NCBI GenBank assembly: GCA_900708905.1
Contig: CAADRB010000070.1
Coordinates: 153,846-217,845, forward strand
DNA from: Hymenolepis diminuta
Taxonomy: Eukaryota > Platyhelminthes > Cestoda > Cyclophyllidea > Hymenolepididae
Direction: 5' to 3'
DNA length: 64,000 nucleotides
Below, one piece after another: positions 1 through 11,549 of this stretch. The number at the start of each line of letters is the position of its first letter. Position 1 is the stretch's first letter. Below the pieces are notes generated by a model. That model saw only the letters and a list, made by a program, of their open reading frames with translations, ran no database searches and was not told the origin of the DNA. A program made the position numbers and the translations under genes.

Positions 1-3000
1 AGTCTATTAAATTCGCAATGTACGGATTTTAGCCTGATTATGGTAATGATCTACCCAAATCGTATCAGTCTTCTCTATTTACGAAATCAAGATAACGGGA
101 AGGGACAAAATTTTTCACAAAACTGTGCAGAGAAATCGAATTTTAAAGCTTTGCGCCACTTTATCATTTATTTAAACAAAAACTTGATAGTTCATAAAAA
201 TGGACTTCTTATTTTTCTAGAAAGGAATGGCGTTATTAACTATTAATTTAGTAATGAAGACTGGTTATTTACGTTAAGTTTGTTTAAGTAAATACTAAAA
301 TGAATGTTCAGGAATAAGTGCATCTTTTGTGATTATAAAGAATGACTTTTTTTTTAATTTCCTACAAAATTGAAGGCTTAAAAGACTTTAATTAAAGGGG
401 GACAGTTAAAGGGAAAATGCCTCTCGGTAGATAGCCGGCCCGAATGAAAGTAATTAACCATCTGCCGCCTTAAGACCAATTTTCTGGTAATCAGCCCCTT
501 TAGATATGCAAATATGCTAACTTAGGTCCCCTATGCAAATGTGGCCTAATTAAATGACTTTTTTAATTAATCCAGATGACCTCATATTTTAGCCTTTACT
601 AAGGCTATTAATGCAGTTGGCCTGATGGTTAAGGGGGTAATGTGTTGTGAGTGGGGTTAAAGATGCCATTGGTGATTTGTGATTAGACACACATACTAAT
701 TAATTTTAACCTCTTAGCATAAATAGTGTATTCTTAAGTTGAATTTAGAGTAAATATCTCACATCAATACGGAACACAAAGTGATTTTAATTTTGACAAG
801 CAATAAGTGATATATTATTTTAAAAATTGATATACGTGATGCACAAATAGTGCACTTCACCTGAAAAACAAGGTAAGAGAGAAAAAGGAACCTATTGGAA
901 GTTTATGAATGACTGAGTTAAAGATCGTGAAATTTTGAATAACTCAGAGGTCGCTGAAAAGCAATAAGTAGATAAATTATTAATGTCTTCTTATACGGAA
1001 TGATAGTTGACAAATACTTTCCATCTCTTAATGACAATCAATTACAGTTTTGACGTCTGGTTTTAGTACACTTATAAATAGATTTTACAGAACAACTTTG
1101 ACTTTGGAATGAAGTGCATAGAAATCTGACTCCCAGTAGAAAGTTAGTGCGATGAACAGATTTCAAATTATGTGCATGTTGAGTCCGACAAAAGACAGAC
1201 ACAATTGAAAAAAATTTTTGACAATTACCTTTAGAAGTGAATATTACGAGTTAAGACAGTATAGAAGATAGCAATAAAATGCTCGAATGTTAATTAGAAA
1301 ATTCTACAACCTTCTTCCTTCAGTAGAATAGAATAGAACATGAGAACTATTCATTCTTTTGACAGAATTGTGTACTTAGTAGGATCATTGATCTAAAGAT
1401 CTTTCACATACATAATCGTGATTAATTGAATCGAATTAAATTGAAATAACCTAGTCTAGCACTCAATGGTTAACATTACCGAACGGAATCTGTCATTTAT
1501 TTTACTAATGTTAGAAATATTTAATAGATGGTATCCTGACAGCATTCAAATACAGCAGACACCAGTTATGCCGCCTCTGGTCATATTTTTGGCATATCAA
1601 ATACCAGTGGATATGATGTCTGTTCACTGTGAATAACGAAGTTGTCTGCTGAATTATTAGAGGAAAAATCATTCTTTTGAGTACTTTTCATTAGTCAGTG
1701 AGTTCCCGGTTAAGCTTCCCTTAAGATTTAGCGACGACAAATGCACCATATATGAAATTCCAATTCCATTGTGTGTTCTTTATTGAACTACTCATTAAAA
1801 AAGCACATCGTTAATTTCTTAATATTGCGGATTACTAACATACTGGTTTTCCGACTCAAAAATTAAATACATTCTCTATAAAGAGAGTTGAGAAAGTGTA
1901 GAGAGATTGACTGAGAAAGCGATAATTAATGCCTCTCAATGGAATGTCTTTTCTCCTCCACACCTTTGCATCTCCTCTCCCTTTTCTATGTGCCTTCTCT
2001 ATAACCCTACCACCATAACTGTCAAAATACTTGAAATGTGTTAACTCGTAATCACAAAGACGAGGTAGAAGGAATTGATGAGCAAATAGATTATTTTAGT
2101 AGGGAGGAGTGTGTGAAAAAGTACGTGTAATTTGCAAGTTCCTGTTTGCCCACCCACCCTGCTTCTCTAATGAGAAGAAAGAACAGGACTTCACTCACAG
2201 CATAGCAAAGAGTAGGTCTCTCTCGTTAGCTGTAATTACTCTGTCATAACTAATCTATCAACAACTGAGGAGCGCGAAGAGAAAAGTGGGAATGAGTACT
2301 TGAGGGAAGGGAGGTGTTGGAAGGCCAATTTGTCCATCAGAAGAAAGTTAAAGGTAGGAGAATAAAGGGTAACTCACAATTGGTTAACAAATGAACAAAG
2401 TTAATTTGTTAAATGAAAACCAGTGCACAATAACAAAACATGTTTATTTTTATAGAAACACATATTCTCTCATTGAAAAATTCACATCATCTGTGCTTCT
2501 TAATCCTAACAAAAAGTGATCCATTTCCTTACGGTTGAACACTATTTGATTAGTTTTGAAAAAAATTCGATATGAAAGTTATTAAATTTGACTGGACAGA
2601 CATCTGTGTTACCTCAACGTCATCACAAAGCTGAAACAATATGAAGCACTTCGACAGTTTGTAAAACGATAAGTGTATTTGTCAGTTTTAATTAAATCAG
2701 TTTAAAAGGGACATTATTTAGTCATTAAAGAGATAGAAAAATTGTCCTTAAACGGCACCATTGTTACCCTTAAATTTCTTTTCTGTTGTTGTTGGAAAGG
2801 TATATTTTGGTCAGTTTCACGAACTTATCAGTTTTAGCCATTAGTAATATCTTTCGATGATCCCTTCCTGCCGTCATACCACGAACAATACAATTGTGAC
2901 TTCGTTGAGACGCAATAGGATAATTATCGCTCTCACAAATGTTGTCTTCGCATCTCCAACTTGAAGCAACATTGTCAGGTCAAAGAGAATGGAAAAGTGC

Positions 3001-3536
3001 ATGTCGCTTTCATCAAAAGCAGGAAAGTTGCTTCAACCTCATAATGATCCACTTTCTCACTCGCTATACTTGTCCTTCATTGCAGTTTAAGGCACCCAAA
3101 CCGCTGAAAGATCTCCACTTTTAACATTATCCAGTAATTAAAACTCATCCAGTGAAATAATTTCAAATGGAGCAAATCAGTTTGAAGATAATCATTGAAT
3201 CTTCAGTAAATGAATGTTTATAGTATACAATTAAGGCGCAGTATAATCAGTTGGCAGTGTTTTAAGTTCTGAAGAGAAAAATTCATTCATAGTTAATATT
3301 TAATTAAAAGTGAAACATGGAGTTAATTTTCATGGCATTTCATTACAAGTCTATTAAATCATAAAATGTGCCTATCCTAATACAGGCACATCAAGAGAAG
3401 CCCTAAAAATCAGTTCTAATTTTATTCCTCATAAAAACACCATCCACTTATATGCCTAATTGTCTTAAGTGATTATGTCTGCATTTATGCAGAATGACAT
3501 CGCTCTTTTGCGTCAAGTTTTTATTTCCAGATTCCC

Positions 3537-3557
3537 TGCGCCGAATTATTCGGCGCA
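3537..3557. repeat. Perfect 9-bp-stem hairpin, GC-rich arms
   Basis: TGCGCCGAA, loop TTA, TTCGGCGCA. It stands out because the neighbouring sequence is AT-rich, and it is followed by a T run (3567-3572). It could be an RNA stem-loop or a factor-binding palindrome; no family is recognised. Confidence 0.45.
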
Positions 3558-5960
3558 TAAAACCCTTTTTTCTAGAAAATTTAGTAGGCACTTTAAAATT
3601 TCATTCACATTCCAATTTTTAATGCAACTTGACTTTTAACTCTATTTAGTTAATAAAAATTTAGTTTATATACACAAGAAATTTAATTAAAATCATCTTT
3701 TGAGCATGAAACCGAAGAATACGCACAGATTATGAAAAAATCGTAAGAGTTTACTGAATGATATTTCAGTCAGCTTTGGCACCAAATAACGCGCTTTCCA
3801 ATTAAAACCAGTGGACACAAATGCCTATAAATCTACATAGACCAACGTGATATTCTTGAACCAATAAAAATTTTACAATACAAATTTAATATGAATCGTA
3901 AAGATCCGAACTATATCCGTTCAAACGTATGTGGGGGCAAAATTAGCGTTCAAAAACCCAGTGACAAGGTTTCGACTGAAGGAAATCAAAATCCTCTTAG
4001 ATGGAAAGCACAAAAATAAGAAGCAATTCTATTGTATCGTTAATTTTATTCAATAGATTTAATCAATACTACGATTACGTAGAGGGGAACGAGATTTAGA
4101 AGGATTTAAAAAGCTGCGATTGTTATTGCACCGCTTTGTCCTTAGGATCTTCTGATCAAGATGGTTGAGAGGCTCTAATTTTCCTGAGAAATTAGATGAA
4201 AAAAAAACAATTAATTTCCTATTTTCTATCTATCAAATATTTTAATAAATTTGCCTATCCTTTAGCGTTAATTTTAAAATCCAATTCGAAGTTGTCTAAA
4301 AGCGGTAGGAAGGATGCGTCTAGAATCGCTAATACTTGCCGATAATATATATTGCATTATAACTCACGACAGGGCTATAACGTTACACTTCTTCATCAAG
4401 GAACTGAAATTGAATATTACTAGAGGTCAAAAAGGGACCAATAGGGAGAGAATCGGAAAATTGTTAAGAATAACATGGGGTTTTCGAAGGTGTCATACTG
4501 AATTCCATCTTAGGATTCGATTTATGCACTGTTTGCCTAATGAATATTGGACTGCCTCAAGTTCCGGCATACATCTTTCACGAATCGTCTCCTGGATTCG
4601 AGTTCATGCCCAGGAAGTCCAGCACATAATTACAGGTTGATTAATTAGGATTTCCAGTCTTAGCACTTCAATCTGCAAACGTTTATGACAGAGTTCACTA
4701 CGATCCACTCGGGATAAACTCTAATTATAAATTATATGCTAGCATAATTTGCTTCACCTGCTTTCTACCGAATCAAACTTGTAATTGACCGTTTTGCAAT
4801 TACATATACTCGAAAAATTACAATAGCAATAATAACTTTGCTCTCATTCCTTTCAACAAAATGTTAGCATTTTCATATTTGTTTGACTTTAGAAAAAAAT
4901 TTCAGGACAATTTAAAAAATGAGTGTAATTTTCTTGACCATATTCCAGACTGTAGGCTAAGCGACAAATAAGTGACCCCCTCCGGATCCAGACCAATTAA
5001 TTAAATACCATTTAAGAGTGTGTAAAAGTTCACTTCCTGATTGAAATGACTTGATATTTTTATTTATACTTTGGCATTTATTTGTTCTCTTCTTACTTTT
5101 TCCCAAAGGTTAGAAAGAAATCAACTGCTCCTATCACTTTCTATTAAATTACTCCCTGGCCTTTTTGTAGAATGGAAAATCTGAGGGTGTGGTCGGTGGT
5201 TAAAGACGAAGAAGTTCGCCAAAGCGAGAAATTTTGTTTTCTCAGTAATGACATCTAACCTTTCAGTCAAATCTAATTATCACGGTTCCTGCCCGCGATA
5301 TTTCCGAAAAATTTAAATAAGTTTACGAAGAAAAAAGAGGCATAGAGGAATTGTAAATTCAAGTTCTAATTTGAAATTAACTCGATAAAATGTTGGAAGA
5401 GATTGTTTTTGTACAAGGATATAAATGTTGGAAAGAAAACGTTTTGAATGCGAGTTCATTGGCAAAACACAGGTCTGAAAGGGGAAAAATAAACAAATTA
5501 AATTTTAATTCTAAAGTTTAAATGGTCCTAAATGACTTCTCTCTTTATCTGAACTTCTTGGCATAAAGAGAGCTTCCTATTCTTTGTAACCAAATAAAAT
5601 TGAAGATAACAAAACTTTATAAAACAGGAATATAAAATCATGGAAGGTGGAGAAGTTTCAGAAGCATTTTGCAAATCGCCACAAAAATCAACTAACCACT
5701 CTGCTGCTGTGAAGGTAAGAGAGATGCTTCTATCTATTCGTAAGAATTTGCGCCACTTAGAACAAGCTCATTTTTAATCATGAACAAAGAAGAACTCATT
5801 TTTGAAACATGTGACAATTAAACCTCGTTTTTTATGGAAAAAGTACCCGGCAAAATTATTTTCAAAGACTTTTTGAATTATAAATTTGACGGAGCGTAGC
5901 ACTCTCATATGCCTCAAGACTTTAAATACCATCGTCATCAATCCCTACTCAGAAATTTTA

Positions 5961-5986
5961 CTCTCTCTCTCTCTCTCTCTCTCTCT
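5961..5986. repeat. (CT)13 dinucleotide repeat
   Basis: Uninterrupted CT microsatellite. Confidence 0.95.
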
Positions 5987-6995
5987 TTATTCGCCAGCAA
6001 ATCTGGCGCTGAAAGGTGTATATCTTTTCTACAGCTAATGACTTTCATCTAAAGGACCTTGAAAAACAATTCTGTAGCCAATTTGTAAACAAAGGGAAAA
6101 CATTCACCTATTTTGCAATTTTCTCATCAATAACAAGGTAACTTTGGCAAAGGTAGCTACAACTTTTGAGCTATTAATCTAGCTATGCTGATAGCTGGAA
6201 AGAGTCACAAATTACCGAATCTACGCAATTTGGTAAATTACATGTATATGTTCTAATTGAACCAAGTATAATGCATGTTTGGCTATGTACTGGAGAGATA
6301 ATCAAAACTAGAATCACTCATAAAAACATGATTAATAAATCAGAAATAACATTGAATTATACATCAAAGTAATTTAATGTCGAGCATTAATTGAGGCCAT
6401 GAGAGATTTATGTTTGGAGATACAATCAGATCTCATTGTTCGAGCATTTAATATGAGCAGACGGGTTTATCGTGTAATCTTGGATTTCAACTTAATTAAT
6501 TTATTCTAAGCCACAAGACTTATAGGTTTTCATCAAAAGAGTAAATTTGCTAAACTGCATCTTTATTTTTCCAAGTCAGACAGACATCTTTCCCACAGCA
6601 ATCTTCATTAAATACGCGTTTTTGGAGTGAGGTTTTATATTTGAGAACTCATAAATATAAAACCTCCATTTTTACCGTCAATTACGAGTGATTTGCGAAA
6701 TTAGCTTTGTAAGTAAATTATCAAAAAATAGTCTTTAAAAATAACGCATTCTCTGTAAGGTCAGGAGTTTAAAACCTAACAAATCTCATTTCTATATAGT
6801 CGGTGGAATTGGAATTATTAATAAATTTAATTTATAAATATAATTTTTAAACTCATTTTAGGCTCTTCCAAATATTCAAAAATGGGGAAAAATGTGATAT
6901 AAGTCATGGAAGTTTTTCCCGAAACATGAGCTGAAGTTAACCTTCAAGTTCAGTGGAGAGCATCATTTTGTATACCTCCTTAGTTATCTGAATGC

Positions 6996-7014
6996 TGACG
7001 TCACTGTGACGTCA
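6996..7014. promoter_or_regulatory. Paired full CRE sites in a perfect 19-bp inverted repeat
   Basis: TGACGTCAC-T-GTGACGTCA: two complete 8-base cAMP-response elements with centres 11 bases apart, one helical turn. Known family: bZIP factors CREB/ATF bind TGACGTCA. A TATATAAA follows at 7051, so this resembles a CRE-TATA promoter reading rightwards. Confidence 0.55.
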
Positions 7015-7050
7015 TTTTTACTGTTGAGAAGAAAGTCACCAGAAGACCGC

Positions 7051-7058
7051 TATATAAA
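7051..7058 (+). promoter_or_regulatory. TATA box downstream of paired CRE sites
   Basis: TATATAAA 36 bases after the CRE pair. Transcription would begin near 7080-7090. A second TATATAAG lies at about 7463. No recognisable coding exon follows within the next kilobases, so the product, if any, is unknown and may be non-coding. Confidence 0.3.
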
Positions 7059-7679
7059 ATAAATATTTCTTTTCTTTCCATTAACTTATAATACTGAGAC
7101 CTATTAAAAGAGACTAGTTTACTTTAAAGCACATCAAACGTCTTGTGATGCTATTCGAAGGAGATATTGGGAGAAAGATAGGGTACGTTTGTCAGTGAAT
7201 ACAGTTATACAGTATTAGACTCAACAATGATGGGTTGCCCGTTTATTCTACATGTGAATTTCTGCTAAGTCATGCCTAATTAATCTATATGACCTTCGGT
7301 CCGGTACTTGTTTTTGACATACAGATGTGGAAGTTGTAACAGGAATTTCAATGTGCTGAATGCTGTGTAGCGTTCGTGGTGATTCAATAAATTCCATTCT
7401 GTTTCTATCCTGATTTTGACGTACAACGATACAGTTTACCTGATGAGTCTCGGAGTTGTGAGTATATAAGACAGACTATGCAGCATTTGGGCAGGAAAAT
7501 GAAATATTATCCTACAAATTCCGTAAGAATTTGTTTACATCATTAATAAATGTTAAGACAAATATAGTTTATTGCCATAAATATGGACAGAATGCTGTTC
7601 TAATTTACACTGCGTTAATTAACATGCTTTTAATTCAATTGGCAATAATTACGAATATGATAAAACTGCATTCATTCGT

Positions 7680-8570
7680 TTTGTGCACACGAGGGAAACC
7701 GCAAAACAAATCCTCTCTCACACCAATCATCCCTCACTTCTCTAACACCCTCCCTCCCTCGCTTAGTAGCATTCGCGCTAATCTCCGTGTTAATCAGCGC
7801 GCGTCAGTGGTAGTGTTATTATATGCTAGCGCGCAAAGTTAGGATAGGGGAGGGAGTAGGAGATCACACAAAGCCACAGCTACAGCGCGAATGCAATTAG
7901 CACCACCAACCCCTCCCCATCTGCTCCTCGTGTCAACTTGAATAGGTACCTCCTGAAAGCTTCAGTCCCTCCCCCCTTCCCCTACTCACCGCCCCTTCTT
8001 ATCGATAATTGTAATCACATTCACACACGCCACACATCACAACTCACGCAAATGGGAGAAAGGAGAGAGTATGCGTCTCCAAAAGGTGTGAATACGAGTC
8101 GAGTAGGATTGAATTTGCGATAATTAGCGACTTCCCTGCTTTCACCTCCATTTAATCCTCCCGTCCCAACATTGAAAGGCGCACACGTCTTATCATTGAC
8201 GCCATCATTATCGCGCGAAAAGGAGGAGGATTAGTAGGTGTTAAGTGGGGAATGAGGTGAGAAAGGAGGGGACTAAAATTGTAATTGAGGCTTTTACTAG
8301 CTTCGAATTTATATATACTCACTCAAGCCCCTGCACGTGGGTTTTCCTCTCTCCTATATGGCGACTGCAACAGAAATCTTATCAATATAAGCGGTGCATT
8401 AGCCTGCAAACATTCTATATACGTGGAGTGAGGGGATGGGAGTTATTTTGTAAAAAGCTGCTATACCGCAGCTTTGGGGGAAGACTGGAGTCTCCCCTTT
8501 TTAGCTTCCTTTCTTCACTCCACCTAACGCGTTATTCCACTACAATTAATAGGCCTGAAAGGCTGTGTGT
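7680..8570. promoter_or_regulatory. CG-rich, CpG-containing block, possible promoter or enhancer
   Basis: Contrasts with the surrounding AT-rich DNA. It has GCGCGCGT at 7797-7804, AGCGCGC at 7828-7834, several CGCG and TCGCGCG motifs near 8210, pyrimidine runs (7940-7990), a TATATATA at 8310-8317 and an E-box CACGTG at 8334-8339. The open frame 8245-8616 shows no domain and is probably chance. A regulatory role is inferred from composition only. Confidence 0.35.
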
Positions 8571-9530
8571 ACGACACTTTGATGCTGATAAAATCATCAG
8601 TAGCTACAGCTTTTAAAACCTATGGCTCCGTCGTCGTCTCCAATTTTTCCATTTAATAAGAATTCGAAATGAAGTTAAGCTTACCACGGACCATGATATG
8701 ATTTCTTTTGTTTATTGCTAAGGTCAAAAATCTTGTTCCTACTTAATGAATAGAAAAGTGATTTTTTTCGAAGCTATCCATTGTCAACCGGATATGGTAT
8801 TCTTTCCCAATAAACTGTATAACGCCTTGTTTTTTCACCTTATTTCATCAGCTCCGACTTTATTTATGAACTTATATACAACACCTAGGATTAAATTCAA
8901 GAAATACCAAAAATTGTCTGTAAGAGAATTTTTCTTATTGTAATTTTTCAGCTCAAGGTAGTTATAGTAGGAAGAAACGCAAAAGGATATCTAAGCGTCT
9001 ACAAGCATAGTCGTGTTAGTGATTGCAAATTGTCATCAAGTTAGAGACATGGGATCAAAGGATCATAGATGTTGATAGAATAATAATTCCTGGTAAATAT
9101 ATATTAACTATTTGCAATTGGGTAATTTGATAAGTTAAATAAAGTCAATTGACAATATATTCCGGAATGCAGGGCACGATAAATTAAATAGTCAAAGACT
9201 CAAATTTACCAGAAAATGGCTTCACAAATAAATATGCGAATTGTCATTAAACCAATAGACTTCAATATAAAAGTGAATTCTATTGAGGAGTCCCGCGGGG
9301 TAACAAACATCAGTCAAGCCGGCCAACTCAATAACAATCTAAAAGATCCCCAAATTAGTGTTCCGGATATGTACTTGGTAAAAAATGTCTATCATTTTTC
9401 ATAACACTCCATGAAACTGTAATCAAAACTTCTGTCTTGCACTTTCAGGAAGACAGAAAATGAAACTGTTATTCGTTGGAACTTACAACTTCTTCTAACA
9501 AAATTAATAATCGAAATATTAACCTGGGTT

Positions 9531-10424
9531 TTATTCTATATATCCTCCTTTGGCTTCTGTCACCGACTCAGTTCAAGTCCGGAAGCGACTGCAAGCTTCG
9601 ATTAGATCAGGTGGTCTCTATCGATGCCCTCCATTGCTCGGCCCATCGCTTCCATCAGAAAGGAGAATTTGGTGTTACGAAGATGTCTATTAAGTTTGGT
9701 GTAACATGATGATGAAAATTCTCGACCATCCAATCATGGATTTTGTGAGATTTATGGAATAGAGCCGAATCTTGTCAGAAGATATAGGGTCTTCCTCCAT
9801 TGGCTACGCTCTCTATCCAAGGCTTAATAACAATGGTCCGTGGAGTCTCGACATAGACATTTGCATCTGCACTGACTATAAGGCTCTGTGGAAAAAGTTG
9901 AGCAGTTACGATGTGCCCTTCACTGCCAACAACATTGAAAACCATCACCGTTGCTGGAAACTTCAAGCATATGCACAACAGTTTGAACTTCAGCGGGGTA
10001 CGCTCGCACATAGCCATCTATCATTTCTTGGATTAACTTTTTGACTTTCTGGATGCTTAATTTGTTTAAGAGTCACTTTGCACTCACTAAACGATTCTCT
10101 TGAGTTGTTTCGGTTGACATAAGCTGATTACCCCGCCTAAGAACCTGTGTTTTGTATCCGAGGTCTTTATGAACAACAATTCTTATATATTGTTCCTTAA
10201 GGCACTTAAAGATGTTTGGCAAAATGTCCTTCATTGACTTCTCAGGATTTTCATTTATCATGCCATGCCATGCCATGACATGCACTCTTCTCACAAACTC
10301 AGGTGTTTTAAGTGAAAGAGAAAGATATGGCAGTTTGTAGAAATCTTGCAATTTCTAAATTCTTGTGTGTAGACACTATTACAGCCTGTCTCTTCATTTC
10401 ATCAGTTACAGTGGTAGCTGGCAT
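9531..10424 (-). pseudogene. Dead mariner-family transposase
   Basis: Reading the minus strand from ATG at 10424, segments in several frames match a mariner transposase in order. These are MPATTVTDEMKRQAV; FVRRVHVM with INENPEKSMKD; IVVHKDLGYKTQVLRRG; NPRNDRWLC; FPATVMVFNVVGSEGH; KPWIESVANGGRPYIF; QDSALFHKSHKIHDWMVENF; VTPN; ACSRFR; and the terminal TEAKGGYIE followed by TAA (9531-9533). The intact family protein is about 345 residues; here about 894 bases remain, with stops and frameshifts. The segment holding the first catalytic Asp is deleted, the second (QDSA) is present, and the third is lost after TPNSP. A 15-base insertion of CATGC pentamers adds AWHGM in the N-terminal domain. No terminal inverted repeats were recognised. 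Confidence 0.88.
10260..10282. repeat. CATGC/TGCCA pentamer microsatellite within mariner pseudogene
   Basis: About four near-perfect copies of a TGCCA pentamer, the last altered to TGACA. It explains an in-frame insertion of five residues between two conserved transposase segments, so it arose after the element inserted. Confidence 0.6.
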
Positions 10425-11530
10425 GACGTCTTCTGATATAAAAATACATTAATTATTATCGGATTAGTTTAAATTACATGGGAAATAAGCTGTAAAGATG
10501 AATTTGAAACCATAAGTGGAAGGAAGTGAAGCTTAAAGTTCGATCACTTCCTCTCTAACTGTCTCGTTATACCAGAGATGAAATGGAATCTATTATCCTC
10601 TCTTTGTTTTTTGAGAACAATTCACGATTATATGGCAATGTTCAACCAAGCACTTTACTAGATGAAACAATGGAGAAATCTGACCTTAGAAATTCACATT
10701 TTTAATGTCGTAAACTTTTGAGCTAAGAGTTATTAAAGATAGAAACCAGAGTGTACCTATGAATAGTTCAACATCGATTTATAGATCCCTGTGGTTTAGG
10801 CTTGGATTTGTTAATACCAACGCTCGAATAAAAATCATTTCTTCCAAGGCCTTTTAAACCAGAGAAACTCCACCGATCATTCGGGACATAATAAATCATT
10901 CCAACTCCAATGTGCAAATTTGGCAACCGAATTCAAATTTGCCAGCCATATTATCGAAAGAGAAGATGAAGCTCTCATATGACAATTTTGTTTCATGCTT
11001 TCGTGAAGGGTAATCGAACTTAACTTCGATAAGTAAAAGCTTGAACTTCCAGCCACAAAAGCTACACGACTGAAGCTAACAGAACGTTACATTACTTTGG
11101 TATCCATAAGAATTCAACATAAATTTTGAAGCAATTATCCCAATTCACCCACTAAACTACAAATGAATAATTGCTTAACAAAATGCCTATTAATCTAACA
11201 CTGCTTTATGCCATTTGCCCAGAATTTTTGCGATGGCGCGCATAGACAATTACAGCCTCTCTCTTTTGTGCATACGTGCACAACAAGTGTATATTCTGAG
11301 GAGAATTAAAGACCAATTCGCTCATCAAGCCAGTTCCACTCTCCTCTCCCTCTTTCTCAATTTGAAGACGGTTTAAACAACTAGGACAACTAGTTTTTTG
11401 GGGTAGCATAATTAGAGGAGAGAATAAGGGTGAGGACTGAATGAATGAAACTCAAGTAGTGAGTTGGATTGGAGATTGGAGGCTTTGGCGCCAACAATTA
11501 ATAATAATGCAGACAAGATAGGCTGACCAA

Positions 11531-11549
11531 GGGGAGGGGAGGGGAGGGG
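11531..11549 (+). other. Perfect G-quadruplex motif
   Basis: Four GGGG runs separated by single A bases. This is the canonical shape for a very stable intramolecular G-quadruplex with one-base loops. It sits in a purine-rich block at about 11400-11700. Confidence 0.8.

Larger units (their letters stand above)
1..6990. other. Intergenic, no gene recognised
   Basis: AT-rich non-coding DNA. The first 700 bases hold several TTAATTAA/TAATTA motifs. A GC-containing perfect hairpin lies at 3537-3557 and a (CT)13 tract at 5961-5986. The open frame at 4314-4640 has no recognisable domain and no supporting splice context. Confidence 0.6.

Noticed and set aside
3087..3105. TAAGGCACCC, resembling a miR-124 seed
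   Set aside because: Bases after the seed do not match and I saw no complementary arm nearby.
4600..4625. ATTCGAGTTC, B-box-like sequence
   Set aside because: Does not fit the GGTTCGANTCC form and no A-box at proper spacing is visible.
4314..4640. Open frame of 108 codons
   Set aside because: No recognisable motif and ordinary composition; likely chance.
8245..8616. Open frame of 123 codons in the CG-rich block
   Set aside because: No domain, no signal peptide, no supporting splice context; the GC-richer block simply has fewer stops.
9772..10044. + strand open frame of 90 codons
   Set aside because: Antisense shadow of the mariner transposase on the minus strand.
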